Shown one piece after another: positions 1 through 11,379 of a stretch of 64,000 bases of DNA. The notes under the pieces are model-generated. The model saw only the letters and a list, made by a program, of their open reading frames with translations. It ran no database searches and was not told the origin of the DNA. Where the stretch lies: NCBI RefSeq assembly GCF_049243985.1, contig NC_135386.1, forward strand, positions 9,009,501 to 9,073,500, written 5' to 3'. Each line of letters starts with the position of its first letter. The first letter of the stretch is position 1. The DNA comes from Paroedura picta. Its lineage: Eukaryota; Chordata; Lepidosauria; Squamata; Gekkonidae. A program made the translations under genes and the position numbers.

Positions 1-92
1 GTGGGTTTGGTGCAGGAACTGCTTTAAGAATGTGAAGGTGTTGTAGGATCACCTTGATGAAGCCTGTGCTGTTTCGTTTTCCACTTCTTCAG

Positions 93-276
93 GTTCAGAG
101 ATGGCAGACAGTTCAGAAGCCGAGGAGAGCGGTATGACCGTCAAGGAGGCTATCGATCTGGACAGTGGCAAGAAAGAGGCTGGGGGGGCGGCTATCAGCA
201 ACACAGAGAGTACGGACGAATGCCCCATTATGGTTACAGCTCTTACTCTCCACGGCCCCATTACGGTCATTACTGA
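93..276 (+). CDS. RAMAC: RAMAC, last coding exon (partial gene)
   Basis: RAMAC (FAM103A1) is the small nuclear activator of the mRNA cap guanine-7 methyltransferase RNMT. It has an N-terminal activating segment, an Arg-rich RNA-binding middle and a Gln/Tyr/Gly-rich tail. Only the tail is here. After an acceptor ('cttcttcag', ending at 92) base 93 completes a split codon, and 60 codons follow to TGA at 274-276. The peptide starts FRDGRQFRSRGERYDRQGG and ends RMPHYGYSSYSPRPHYGHY. This fits the human tail (DNRQFRGRDNRWGW ... HYGYNQRPPYGYY) in order, composition and length. Earlier exons, with the RNMT-activating N-terminus, lie left of the window. The ATG at 101 opens an unrelated frame and is not a start. 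C15orf40 is the convergent neighbour, as in human. Family call is firm; recognition is by remembered human sequence. Confidence 0.88.
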
Positions 277-775
277 TAGAACCCGTTACTATGACGGCCT
301 GCAGTTGAATTCCCAGTATTATTATCTCCCTCTTATCAGGTGTAAATCTTTATTTTATTCAGTTTTAGGTTTTTTGAGTTTGTGTATAATAGGTGTGGCG
401 ATTTGTTTGCTTTTAACCCCAAAGCTTTCTGACGTATTTCTGCAGGACAGTTTAGCAAAAGTAGCAGGCGTTTTGAAACGGGACTGCGTAAGGTAAACCT
501 GTGATTTCACTGCCCTGCTGTTCATTTCTGCTTCCCATTTTGTGCCACTGGTATTAAATAGTCCAGAGAAAAAAGTAATCAATTTTGTATCAGATGAATT
601 TGAACAAGGGCCACAAGCACGGCTGGGCTACTCTTTCTGAAATTCCAAGTTGATGTTGCTAGTGAGTTAGATATATTACATTTTAATCTTTCATTGTGGG
701 AGAGAAACATACAGGATGCATTTTTTGGGACATTGTTCGGCTACTGCTAATAAATACGCTTTTGTTTTCTAGTTT
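277..775 (+). other. RAMAC: RAMAC 3' UTR with candidate poly(A) signal
   Basis: AT-rich sequence follows the RAMAC stop. The first AATAAA on the gene strand is at 749-754, followed by a T-rich stretch. The true cleavage site may lie further right. No interspersed repeat is visible in it. Confidence 0.5.
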
Positions 776-1361
776 CATTACTTCCAAGTGTGTGTGCGTC
801 TTTCTTTATAAATCTGCATGGTGTGGTTTTCCATTTAACCTGCTGAAGACTGACAAGCTAAAAGTGTCAGATGAAGAGGGAAAGAACAGTAAAAGATGCA
901 AAATTTTAAAAGGAAATCTTAACCCAAGATCCTCTTTATTAAAGTCTTTTCTCTTTTTCTTAGCCCCTTACTTCTCAAGGTCATTAAGGAGCCAGCGGCT
1001 GTGCTGTGATTCAGCTTGGCATAAAATTCAGTGACTTACTAAAACAGGGCCACGGTGTCTCCATTGGCAGTCTGTGTGGTCTTGCCTGCCTCTTTCATTG
1101 GATGGAAACATTGAGGAACAATGCTGGAAGCTCCGCAGTTCCCCATAACATGAGGCTCTCCTGTACCTTAGTTATGTCTCTCCAGCTGCCTGCTCCTTTT
1201 CTGGCCCCACCCCCTGATAAAGCACAGAGTTTGTATAGCCTTGTCGTAGCCAAGAGACCAGAGTAGAGGAGATGAGTCTCTGGGGGGAAAGGATAATGTT
1301 GTCCATTGGTTTTAACTTTGCATTACAATATATTCTAGTGCTAGGCTCTAGATCAGGGTTG
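776..1361. other. RAMAC-C15orf40 spacer, unassigned
   Basis: Unique-looking sequence between the RAMAC poly(A) signal and a CR1 fragment. I see no exon, RNA gene or repeat family. It could be distal RAMAC 3' UTR. Confidence 0.3.
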
Positions 1362-1605
1362 CATAGAATAATAGAGTTGGAAGGGACCTCATGGGTCATC
1401 TAGCCCAACCCCCTGCACTGTGCAGGACACTCACATCCCTGTCACTCATCCGCTGTCATCTGCCACCCCCTTGAACCTTCACAGAATCAGCCTCTCCATC
1501 AGATTGCTCTCCAGCCTCTGTTTAAAAATTTCCAAAGATGGAGAACCCACCACCTCCCGAGGAAGCCTGTTCCACTGAGGAACCGCTCTAACTGTCAACG
1601 TTTTA
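1362..1605 (-). mobile_element. CR1 LINE 3' end
   Basis: It reads as the reverse complement of a CR1 tail: 'tagagttggaagggacctc', 'catctagcccaaccccctg', then 'cctcccgaggaagcctgttc'. This is the same segment as the copy at 44805-45150. It is a 5'-truncated copy, typical of CR1. Confidence 0.8.
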
Positions 1606-2184
1606 CAACAACGACTGATATTATTACCAGATATAAATCGAGAAGCTATGCGTCAAAGTGAAGAGCGAGGAAAATAACACTAGAGGCAGATGGGGGAGGA
1701 GAGATGAGGTGGGTGTTTTGGATGAGAAGCCGTGGAATGCCTCTTGCTAGCAGCGCCAGGCAGCCGTGGCTTTGAATGAGCTTGTTCCCCAGCCAAGGCA
1801 AAACAGAACTTCCCTTTCCAGGCCAAATGGATTGACGTGAGTTGGACCGGCGTCACCCTGGATCCTTGGCGCAGAAACCCCAGCCCAGATTGCGTGTGTG
1901 GGTCATGAATGTTCCTGGGGAAGATCGCAGGCTTCCCACAGGCCCTTTATATCATGCTTCTGAAACCAAATTGCTTGTCGCTTGTAATAGTGACAAGCAA
2001 TTTGGTGGGATGTCCAAACATTATTGTCCCATCTTGAAAAGCACGGGATGCAGCCTCCTTGCGGGAGCTTGGCAAGTCTGGCTCTGCTCAACGCCTGGAT
2101 GGGAGACCCAGGTTGGCCATAGAGTTCAGGGGGTTGGAAGACAACCCCCCCCCCCACCACCACCACACACACACAGACACACCC

Positions 2185-2290
2185 CTGCTCTGGAACAATG
2201 CTTGCTGGCAATCCTTGGGTTAGTCACTTCTGCGCAGCCTTGCCTACTTCTCAGAATTGTTGTGAGGATAAAACTGGGGGAGAACCACAC
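2185..2290. mobile_element. MIR/tRNA-SINE-like core fragment
   Basis: Degenerate match to the 'cttgggttagtcact ... cctacttctcagaattgttgtgaggataaa' core seen in other SINE copies here (for example 34432 and 17680). Old and partial. Confidence 0.45.
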
Positions 2291-2302
2291 ATTGCTCTCC
2301 CT

Positions 2303-2440
2303 GGAGAAGCCTTTCTCGACTTTCTTCCTATTGAGAAACACCTAAAACATTCTTCAGGCTTTGAGAAACCCCAGAAGTGGTGGGATTGTGCAGAATAGGG
2401 TTGGGAAGCAGAGCTGTGGACACGCCCACACGGCGTTGTT
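2303..2440 (-). mobile_element. hAT-like non-autonomous element, partial, inverted
   Basis: Reverse-complement half of the element next to it on the plus strand (2487-2790). It shares 'tttgagaaaccccagaagtgg', 'agagctgtggacacgcccac' and the 'agcctttctcgactttc' end. The two copies face opposite ways about 45 bp apart. Confidence 0.6.
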
Positions 2441-2486
2441 GTTGTTGTTATTATTATTGCACGGCCTTTTCTTCACATCTTTGCCT

Positions 2487-2790
2487 ATCGCTTTCTCAAC
2501 CAGGGTTTCTTGATGGCCCTGAAAGGGTTTCCCAAACGGGTGGGAATTAATTAATATTAATTAATTAATTTGTTAAACATTTAACGGTTGATACGGCCAT
2601 ATATGGCCATGTTGACCCATCCACCCCTCCCCAAAAGGCCAATGATGGTGCCTGGAGGGGGTGGGAAGGGGAGGAGCTCTGGGTGGGCGTGTCCACAGCT
2701 CTGCTTCCCGACCATATTCTGCACAATCCCACCACTTCTGGGGTTTCTCAAAGCCTGAAGGATGTTTCAGGGGTCCCTCAATGGTAATAA
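2487..2790 (+). mobile_element. hAT-like non-autonomous element ('CTTTCTCAACCAGGG' ends)
   Basis: Begins 'ctttctcaaccagggtttc', passes through a 'taatatt' run, 'ggcctggagggggtggg'-like sequence and 'gtgtccacagctctgcttcc', and ends near 'tttcaggggtccctcaatgg'. The same order recurs at 23848, 43112, 48152 and 52263. It carries no coding capacity. Confidence 0.65.
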
Positions 2791-2863
2791 TGTGGAGACA
2801 GGCTGGTGTACCTGATGAAGTCCAGCTTACGTTGCCACCAATAAACCTGTGAAGTCTCTAAAG

Positions 2864-2999
2864 CAGGGGCAGTCAACCCATGGTCCTCCAGATGTCCATG
2901 GACTACAATTCCCATGAGCCCCTGCCAGCAAATGCTGGCAGGGGCTCATGGGAATTGTAGTCCACGGACATCTGGAGGACCACGGATTGACTGCCCCTG
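2864..2999. mobile_element. Fold-back MITE (family M1), complete
   Basis: Ends caggggcagtcaa / ttgactgcccctg, and almost the whole 136 bp is one inverted repeat around 'agcaaatgct'. It is flanked by a perfect 8-bp target duplication CTCTAAAG (2856-2863 and 3000-3007). Confidence 0.9.
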
Positions 3000-3007
3000 C
3001 TCTAAAG

Positions 3008-3760
3008 GATCACACAGCTCTTTCCTTCTTCCTGTAATCCTCCACGTTCGGTATCACTTCAAGCCCATAATACAAACAAGTCAGCGTCGGCGTTCTCAAG
3101 CTGCAGAGTCTGAATTCACAGCTATGGTGAGATTTCAGCCAAGGCCCAGAGCTTCCCTTCGTAGGCGTCTCTTGTCCTCATCCCTCCCCTGGTTCTGCAT
3201 TTACTGCTGACCTCATCCCTACTTCCTGCCTCCCGGGACCCTCTGTCCTGATTGTTTCCAGGATAGAGACTGCACAGGACAGCATGCTGGGGATGAATTC
3301 TTCCCCAAAGGAGAATCTCTCGTAAACAGCCTGATGTAACATAACCCTCCAGAGAGTACCTGGGCTCTGCTAATACGCTCCAGGGGGGGAAGACTTAGGA
3401 CTGATTCAGGTGACAAACAGCCTGCCGTCATAGACAAAAACATACTCGCCTGCCCCTGATTGTGTTTTCCAGCAGAGTGCTTTATGGCAGCTCTGCCGTC
3501 CTGTAATTCTTTGATTGAGCAAGAGACCCACTGCCTGTAAGATGACAGCTGGCTGCCGTTTCACCAAAAGGACACGGAAGATGCTAGGCACAGAAAGGTC
3601 ATGATGAGAAGGAGTCATACATTCTATAATTTGTCACGGGTTATTTCCCCCCCCACCCCGAGCCTTCTGGGAAGTTAAAAAAAGAAAAGAAATACCTTAT
3701 CATGGGGGTGCTTAGGCTGCATCTGCCATGCAAGGAAGTTCTCAGAGAGAAACTTTGCCC
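3008..3760. other. Spacer without recognised feature
   Basis: No gene or repeat family recognised. A short C/G homopolymer lies near 3640-3660. Confidence 0.3.
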
Positions 3761-3767
3761 TATAAAC

Positions 3768-3903
3768 CAGGGGTAGTCAACCTGTGGTCCTCCAGATGTT
3801 CATGGACAACAATTCCCATGAGCCCCTGCCAGCGTTTGCTGGCAGGGGCTCATGGGAATTGTAGCCCATGAACATCTGGAGGACCACAGGTTGACTACCC
3901 CTG
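3768..3903. mobile_element. Fold-back MITE (M1), complete
   Basis: caggggtagtcaacctg ... caggttgactacccctg with arms meeting at 'agcgtttgct'. Perfect 8-bp target duplication CTATAAAC at 3760-3767 and 3904-3911. Confidence 0.9.
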
Positions 3904-4029
3904 CTATAAACAACAGTGTTGAGAAAATGACTGGTCCAAGGTCACCGCCTAGGAGGGATGGGGGAAAACTCTCCCAGGCCCTAGTCTGCCAGTCAGAGCA
4001 TCGCCCCACATAACCATATTTGAGTCCAG

Positions 4030-4150
4030 CGTCGCCTTTAAGACCAACCAAGTTTAATTCTGGAAGCTTATACTCAGAATTAAACTTTGTCAGTCTTAAA
4101 AGTACCACCGGACACAAACTTTGTTCAGCTGCTTCAGGCCAACCTGGTGA
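4030..4150. repeat. Hairpin repeat of the 'tttgttggtcttaaag' family (M2)
   Basis: Left arm 'gagtccagcgtcgcctttaa' and 'gaccaaccaagtttaattct' is mirrored by 'attaaactttgtcagtctta' and 'aaagtaccaccggac'. The same consensus appears at 17398-17535, 59816 and 63413. Diverged, so probably old. Confidence 0.6.
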
Positions 4151-4601
4151 ACCTCTTGAATCCATTGCTTCCCATGAAGATCAGAAACATGCTTGCCTTT
4201 AAAAGGAGAGGTGCGTTCAGAAGTTACGGTGAACGCTCATACTATTTGAGTGCACTGTATGCTTATTTTTCTTTATATGCATGTCAAGTGGTTCTCAGAT
4301 CGCAATACCGCGCATGCACAACTGCACACGCTCGAAACCATGCACTTACGTAGGGGCTGGCATCCTGTTTCATTTGGAAAGCAGACATACGCTGGCTCCT
4401 TTTTAACAAATAGTTGTATGCGTGGACCTGCAGGATGCTTGTGCATTCACTGTCATTTGTGAAAAGGGCGAGGGAAAAGACGGGAAGTTCCAGATCTGAA
4501 GAAAAGTCTGCTCGGAAGCCAAGCGCCATGTGCTCTGGATCTGAGCATTACGATCTGGCTTCCCGTTATGAATTCTGAAAGACTCTCTCTTAGAGCGGTG
4601 C

Positions 4602-5243
4602 CAGAGAGAGAGACAGAGACAGAGACAGAGGGAGGGAGGGAGAGAGAGAAAGAGACAGAGAGAGAGAGAGACAGGGAGAGAGAGAGACAGAGGGAGGGAG
4701 AGAGAGACAGGGAGAGACAGAGACAGGGAGAGAGAGAGAGACAGGGAGAGAGAGAGAGACAGAGACAGGGAGAGACAGCGGGGGAGAGAGAGAGACAGGG
4801 AGAGAGAGGCAGGGAGAGAGAGACAGAGACAGGGAGACAGGGAGAGAGAAACAGGGAGAGAGACAGGGAGAGAAAGAGATAGAGGGAGGGAGAGAGAGAC
4901 AGGGAGCGAGAGAGACAGGGAGCGAGAGACAGAGACAGGGAGAGAGAGAAACAGACGGAGGGAGAGAGAGACACGGAGAGAGAGAGAGAGAGAGACAAGG
5001 AGAGAGAGAGGGAGAGAGAGAGAGACAGGGAGAGAAAGAGAGAGACAGGGAGAGACTGACAGAGACAGGGAAAGAGAGACAGGGAGAGAAAGAGACAGAG
5101 AGAGACAGAGGGAGGGAGGGAGGGAGGGAGAGAGACAGGGGGATAGACAGGGAGAGACAGAGACAGAGAGAGAGAGAGACAGGGAGAGAGACAGAGGGAG
5201 GGAGAGAGAGACAGGGAGAGATGGAGGGAGAGAGAGGGAGAGA

Positions 5244-5278
<35 letters not shown>

Positions 5279-5280
5279 TG
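4602..5280. repeat. GA-rich microsatellite, about 680 bp
   Basis: Imperfect array of gagaga, gagacagg and gggaggga units on the plus strand, almost purely purine. The long Ser/Leu/Pro/Val reading frame on the minus strand is a by-product of the repeat. Confidence 0.95.
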
Positions 5281-5851
5281 CTTTCACAGAAGTCACTGAA
5301 CTGAATCAGGGCTTGTGGAGGCAGCTTGGATTCTCGAAGAGCAAATGACTGGAGGCACTTCTGATGGAGTCACCAATCCAGCACAGCGGGGGCTTTGCAA
5401 GAGCTTTCACAACACTTTTGCATTCCCATTTGCTGATGTGTCGTCCCCACTGCACCCTTCTGTGCTTGCTCGGCTGCTATGGCAGAGGGAACCTGGCAGC
5501 ATCACACGGTAATTACAAAGTGTTAGTTTTGCTTCAGTGCAAAAGATAACAGCGCTCCCCCCCACAATCATTGGGAAAGATGATTACAACTTGCCAACTA
5601 CGAAAAGCTTTTGACTAATCAAATAGATTTAATTAGATGGTGGCGGGCTGGTGGGGGGAATTAAAATCCTTTTGGTGACTTCCTTAAATTTAATAAGAAA
5701 CATTCCTCTCACTTTCTCTGCAGCCCTGCGTTACAAGCCAAACTGCAACTGCTTGCAGATAAAATTGGGTTAGAATAACCTGTTAAAAATGTCCAGGGCA
5801 TTAAAAAGGGGGTCTCCCATTCTCTAAGCATTGAATATGATGTTTATAATA

Positions 5852-6242
5852 CAGGCAGCACGGTGTAGTGGTGACGAATGGGGGCATCTCATCTGGCGAG
5901 CCGGGTTTGATTCTGTGCTCCCCCACATGCAACCAGCTGGGTGGCCTTGGGACCGAGCAGTGATATCAGGGCTCTCTCAGCCTCACCCACCCCACAGGGT
6001 GTCTGTTGTGGGGAGAGGAAAGGGAAGGTGATTGTAAGCCGCTTTGAGCCTTCTTCAGGTAGAGAAAAGCGGCATATAAGAACCAACTCTTCTTCTCCTT
6101 TAGTAATCTCAGGGCTCTCTCAGCCCCGCCTACCTCACAGGGTGTCTGTTGTGGGGAGAGGAAAGGGAAGGCGTTTTTAAGCCGCTTTGAGACTCCTTCG
6201 GGTAGAGAAAAGCGGCATAGAAGAACCAACTCTTCTTCTTCT
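5852..6242 (+). mobile_element. tRNA-derived SINE plus an extra 3' half in tandem
   Basis: Head 'gcacggtgtagtggtgac' and 'gagccgggtttgattctgtg' (box A/B-like), body 'agctgggtggccttggg', and tail 'agcggcatataagaaccaac' followed by CTT. A second copy of the 3' half (6100-6242) follows directly. Confidence 0.85.
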
Positions 6243-6605
6243 ATACAAATGACAGAGGATGGGCATTCTCCCCTTCATGCACACATTGGAGGGACCCTCT
6301 GCTCTCCCTCCGCTGCCTTCACGACAACCTGGGAAGGGCTGTCAAGAAAAGCTTCATGGCAACTGGAGATTTGAACCCGGATCGCTTCAGCCCCAGCCCA
6401 ACATTCTGACCCCCCTGAGCTACAAACCATTTGCTCCTCCTTTCAGTTCTTGTAGTGGGTTCACACAAGTGAATGCAGATTGAACACTGGTGTGTGCTTT
6501 ACTCAGAAGGGCCTCTGCAGAGTTTGCCAGGGCCTCTAAGCAGCCTGCCCACGGGGAATCGCAAACAACACTCGTGCCCTCTGGATATTTGCCAGTCAAC
6601 TAGAC

Positions 6606-6743
6606 CAGGGGTAGTCAAACTGCGGCCCTCCAGATGTCCATGGACTACAATTCCCAGGAGCCCCCTGCCAGCGAATGCTGGCAGGGGGCTCCTGGGAATT
6701 GTAGTCCATGGACATCTGGAGGGCCGCAGTTTGACTACCCCTG
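6606..6743. mobile_element. Fold-back MITE (M1), complete
   Basis: caggggtagtcaaactgc ... gcagtttgactacccctg, nearly perfect arms. Target duplication aactagac (6598-6605) versus aattagac (6744-6751), one mismatch. Confidence 0.88.
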
Positions 6744-6929
6744 AATTAGACTGAGCCAGGGCCAACTGCCCCTGGGGTCAAGAACAAAACAAAAGCAGCA
6801 GCTGGCCGAGGAATATTTTGGGTGCAGCGAAGTCACAGCTGACTTCACTGATACAAGAAACAAACAGAGGTGGTTCGCCACTGCCTACCTCTGTGCAGTG
6901 ATGCTGGTGGTCTCCCGTCTACAAACTAA

Positions 6930-7184
6930 AAGAGTTGGGTTTTTAATACTCTGCTTTTCTCTACCCGAAGGAGTCTCAAAGCGGCTTGCAATCGCCTTCC
7001 CTTTCCTCTCCCCACAACAGACACCCTGGGAGGGAGGGGAGGCTGAGAGAGCTCTGAGAGAACTGATCTGTGGGAACAGACCTATCTGGACTGTGACCAG
7101 TCCAATGCCGCCCGGCTGGCTGCCTGAGGAGGAGCAGGGAATCAAACCCAGACCGCCAGATAAACCACAACACCACGCTTAGCC
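6930..7184 (-). mobile_element. tRNA-derived SINE, minus strand
   Basis: Reverse complement of the SINE at 5852. It starts at 'agagttgggtttttaatact' and ends at 'ataaaccacaacaccacgct' (complement of the tRNA-like head). The preceding 6855-6930 matches the 'gaggtggttcgccactgcct' repeat also seen near 13275. Confidence 0.82.
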
Positions 7185-8560
7185 ATGGCTGAGCTTCCTT
7201 AGATTTCAAGGTCTAATGAGATCAGGCTAGCCTAAGTCATCAAGCCTGGGGCACTGTTCCCTGACCCAAGCACTGAGCTGAAGCCGGCTGCCAGAAGGCA
7301 CTTCAAGGGGATGCAAACATCCCCTTGGTGAAATGCGGCACGGCAACATGCAGCCGACGGCGTAAAATGACCTCCAACGAGCCAACCGGAATTGCTAAGT
7401 GCTCAGTGAGCCGAGAGTGACAAGAAAAGTTGGCCGGGCTTAATTTAAACTCTGCAGGATTTTCATTATATTAAAAAAAAAAAAAAACCCAGTAAAGATA
7501 AATCTGCATATCTTGCAGTTCCAGATATCTGTCACTGCGGGGGACCCAAGACATCATCTTGGCAGTGGCTCATCTCATCAGCCTTTGGAAATTTGGAAAT
7601 ATAATTCGCCAAGGGCGCGCGTTGCCTGGGCAGAAAGATATTTTAGGCAGCAATTGGAAGAAGGGGAGGGGGGGGGGGAGAAACACGACTCAACCATGAT
7701 GTGCTAAGGTGGCAATTCCAAAATTTTGCACTGCGAGGAATATGTTCGTTAGAAATAAATAAATTAAAGCCCTCCAGGAGCCCTAAGTACCTATGGGGAA
7801 AGGAACTTGCATCCCTGTCAGAGCAGAGTACCCCCTTGCTGGCCTTCCTGCTGGGTCCTTCAGGTGCCCATAACTTTACTTCCGACCCTTCTTTCTATCT
7901 CTCCTCCTGACACAAACTCACGTTCTTTGATCGGCATCACAGGGAGACCGCCGCTCAAGTCCAGCGCAACCCGTGAAAAGACGGCTTTGTAAGAATAAAA
8001 CCCAGACATTACGGTGTCCTTGGGCTTTAAAAGAGCTTTTGCGGCAGTAGCAACCTGGATTTTAGAAGCACGGTGGCTGGGCAAAAATAGAAACCCTTAT
8101 TATCCGGCAGAAATTAGCTGCATCAGATCTACCGAAGAAGTCTCCTGCGACCCCAGTAGCCAGAAGCAAGTTCTGTAAACAGAGTTGCAGAGGAAAACTG
8201 AAAGGCAAGCGAGTTATGATGGGGCCTGACTTGAAGGTTCCCTGTTAAAAAGGCTGCCAAGAAAATAGCTGCTTGACGGTTCTCCCCTGGGAGAGAAAGG
8301 CCTTCTGGGAGTGTTCTGGATGCCGTTTCAAGGAGCTGGCCAAGACTTGAGATGTACTCCAGATTCGGAACTGTCAGAGGTGCATTTAGCTGAAGGGGAA
8401 ATGCCCAGCAGGAAGCTGCAAAGCCCCAGGTGATTTCCAAAACGCAGGAGGCGCCAGTCTTGAGCTGATGATGCTCAGACTCAGAAGAAAAAAAGGAAAT
8501 CACAAGGCACAATGATGTAGTTGTCTTCTCTATAAGTGAAAAGGTTATAACAGAAAGTCT
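7185..8560. other. Spacer, largely unassigned
   Basis: 7190-7260 has a short match to a squamate repeat ('tctaatgagatcaggctagc'). The rest shows an A-run near 7470, a G-run near 7670, and no exon or RNA gene that I can support. Confidence 0.3.
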
Positions 8561-8564
8561 AAAT

Positions 8565-8702
8565 CAGGGGTAGTCAAACTGCGGCCCTCCAGATGTCCAT
8601 GGACTACAATTCCCAGGAGCCCCCTGCCAGCGAATGCTGGCAGGGGGCTCCTGGGAATTGTAGTCCATGGACATCTGGAGGGCCGCAGTTTGACTACCCC
8701 CG
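8565..8702. mobile_element. Fold-back MITE (M1), complete
   Basis: Nearly perfect inverted repeat with central 'agcgaatgct'. 8-bp target duplication GTCTAAAT at 8557-8564 and 8703-8710. Confidence 0.9.
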
Positions 8703-9529
8703 GTCTAAATGGTCAAACATATGATCAAACATAAAGAGTCAACCAAAACGGGATCCTTGGTTAAGTGACCCGCTTTCTGTTCTATCTTCGCCAGTGGTTG
8801 CTCTTCCAATATACTGTCATAGTAGTAGTCGTAGTATCACATTGGCAAAATGCTCATAATCGTCTGGGGATTTCATAAAGTGTCCGTTTTGGTTGACTCT
8901 TCTGAGTCCACGTTGAGGAATCCACGGTTTTATACTCGATGATGCTCAGACGGCAAAAGGGACCTTGCTAAACCTGCGCGTTGCCTGGAGAGCCCTCCGC
9001 TAAAGGACAGATGCTCACAGCAGGTCCCCACAAGACACAGACACAGCGGAGGGAGAGGAACAGGGGAGGGGGTCTGTCTCTGCTGCGATTCTAAGGAGGC
9101 CCGGGGATGTGGTCCTGCACACACAAGTCAGGGCTTCGTGTGAGTCTCAGCCGTGCTCTCCTCCTTGAAATTTTACTGGGGGCAGGCATGCAGCTTTAAA
9201 ATGTGCCCCGTTCTGTGCTAGGGAGAAGGAAAATCCAGTTCGCCGAGACAGAACCTCAGAAAAGGCCTTGCTGGGAAAAAGGCGACAGGGCGAGGGTTTG
9301 ATTTCAAAAGAGGGTTTGATTTCAAAAGAAAAGGAAGCAAGCACCAGCCGGCATCACGGCCCATCTGCGGACACCTCCGAAAACCTGCCTGCAGGACAAG
9401 CGATGGCTGACTCTTGAAATCGTGGCCCCAGGAGGCTTCTCTGCCCCAAACGCCCCAACCATATCTATCCAGCTGTACTACTCTCGAGTGTCAAATGGGG
9501 ATCAGGGAGGCCCAGATGTCAATCCCCAG

Positions 9530-9692
9530 TTCTGACAGGGAGGTTTGTCAGTGGCCGTGGGCCAACCCCGTTCTCTCGGCTCCCCTGCGCGGCGGCTGTG
9601 AAAATAAAACGGAAGAAGGGAGGATGCTACTGTGAGCCCCTCTGGGTCCCGATCAGGGAGAAAGGTGGTGTGTGGAAGTGTCTAAATAAATA
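9530..9692 (+). mobile_element. Degenerate MIR/tRNA-SINE-like fragment
   Basis: Shares 'cagtggccgtgggccaaccc', 'tgtgagcccctctgggtccc' and the 'gagaaaggtgg ... aaataaatag' tail with other SINE copies. No head is preserved. The flanking 8711-9529 and 9693-10415 show no feature I recognise. Confidence 0.45.
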
Positions 9693-10419
9693 GCAGCACT
9701 TCCTGTCTTTCTGCACTAAGGACCACCGAGATCAGGCACTGAAAACCTGGCCACAGAAAAGTGAATGATTTGTTACATTGTCCCTGGATCCCGGATGTGG
9801 CCCCCTCTCTTTCGTGCAGCCTCCGCAGATTTGAACGGCACCCCTGAGGGCTGGGCTGGATATCTCTGCTCTTTATTGCAGCCTCCGGATAAGTAAACGA
9901 CTGCGTCCCTGTGCAAAGGAGCCGAAAATCTAGGTTAAGAAGTGTGCCGACAGAGCAAAGCATCTCCCTTTACAGGGAGGAGGAGGGGCCCGGAGTATTT
10001 AACACAAAGAGGGGAAATGAGGCTAGAGCGAAGGAATGATGACCAAGCTTCTGTCTTTCGACAGGGCAGAGGAAGGCATGAGAAGGGGCGCTTCCGGACT
10101 GCCAGTTATTAGAAAGGCTGTCGAAAGCAAGGGCTTGTTGAGATGGATGGAGGAGAGAAGGGAGACCTCAAGGGCAGCAGAAGAGAGCCTGCGGGTCTGT
10201 CGTGAGCAGAACAGGGAGAGACGCAGAGGCAAGAGGTAATAAAAAAGGCGGGATGAGTCAGAGAGGGAGACAGCAAAGGATAATGGAATGTCCTTAATTA
10301 GTAGGCAACAGCATCTAAATATGTCGTTACCTGGGGTAAATTTGGCAGGAGGAGGAAAGTAGAGCGAGCCTAATAGTGGTGGCGGGGACTGCTGTCCAGT
10401 TGCAGATGATTTTTGGCAA

Positions 10420-10482
10420 CCCTGGGGCTCATGGGAATTGTAGTCCATGCACATCTGGAGAGCGACAGTTTGGCCACCCCTG
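10420..10482. mobile_element. Half MITE (M1), right arm only
   Basis: 'ggggctcatgggaattgtag' through 'cagtttggccacccctg'. The left arm is absent, so the copy stops near the hairpin apex. Confidence 0.7.
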
Positions 10483-10709
10483 GCAGGCATCTCCCCTTCC
10501 TCCCACCTGTTTTCTGACTGGGTTTCCTTACTCTGTTCCAAACAATTCAAACCAGCAGATACTTGGATTGGGTTCAATGGCCACCTAGGAAGCTCCTGGC
10601 GGCTTCCGTAGCTGCGTTGAAGAAACCGTGGAACAGTCGTCTTCCCAGTGGAATACAAGGAAGATTCAGACAGACAGAAGCAATCAATCTGAGCGCACGA
10701 TAGACTCGC

Positions 10710-10715
10710 TTTATT
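10710..10715 (-). terminator. C15orf40: Candidate poly(A) signal of C15orf40
   Basis: AATAAA on the minus strand (TTTATT on plus), about 665 bp beyond the stop codon. I found no nearer AATAAA or ATTAAA on that strand. Confidence 0.5.
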
Positions 10716-10756
10716 TTAAAATGGGCCAATTCTGAGGGCATCCCGATGGTCTACAA

Positions 10757-10893
10757 CAGGGGTAAGTCAACCTGTGGTCCCCCAGATGTTCATGGACTAC
10801 AATTCTCATGAGCCCCTGCCAGCAAATGCTGGCAGGGGCTCATGGGAATTATAGTCCATGAACATCTGGGGGACCACAGGTTGACTACCCCTG
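10757..10893. mobile_element. Fold-back MITE (M1), complete, in the C15orf40 3' UTR
   Basis: caggggtaagtcaacctg ... caggttgactacccctg with apex 'agcaaatgct'. Perfect target duplication GTCTACAA at 10749-10756 and 10894-10901. It lies between the C15orf40 stop (11380) and its candidate poly(A) signal. Confidence 0.9.
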
Positions 10894-11379
10894 GTCTACA
10901 AGACAGCGATGGTATGAAAGAAGAAATCCAAAATACCCGGCTTGGAAATACAGACAGGAAAAGTTAAGAACTTTCGGAAGCTCTTTGGGAGAATAAGATG
11001 CAGGCAATGAACAAAACAAACGAACACACAAAAAGACCAAAACACCTTCTTTGACCTCAGGGGGAAAACAGGTTGCACACGATTGTTTCCCAGAACCAAA
11101 ACTGGAACTGAACACAGGCAAATGTGACGAACGCATGCACGCCAAGTGACCATGAGCCGAAATCTTAGTATAACCATTCAATTGCAGTGGGGGGATTGTC
11201 ACGAATGTGAAAGCAAACACTGATCTTCTCCGTGCTGTCCAGATGCCACGTTTGAAGGCCCTGACGGGAGAGAACGTCCTTCCCCGCTGTCGTGTACCTT
11301 GGCTTCCTCCTTTGGACACCTCCCGGGAAAGGACGCGCTAAAACATAGACGGCGTATTCAGCAGCACCACGAGATGGTC

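Noticed and set aside
101-496. 131-codon frame with a hydrophobic stretch at the left end
   Set aside because: It overlaps the RAMAC last exon in another frame, and its membrane-like part is in the AT-rich 3' UTR.
4403-5296. 297-codon minus-strand frame rich in Ser, Leu, Pro and Val
   Set aside because: It is the translation of the GA-rich microsatellite in a stop-free frame. No start context, splice signals or family match.
5852-5920. tRNA gene
   Set aside because: Box A/B-like sequence is part of a SINE head found in several copies with a SINE body. No cloverleaf with a proper anticodon arm. The same holds for 50931, 37614 and 60605.
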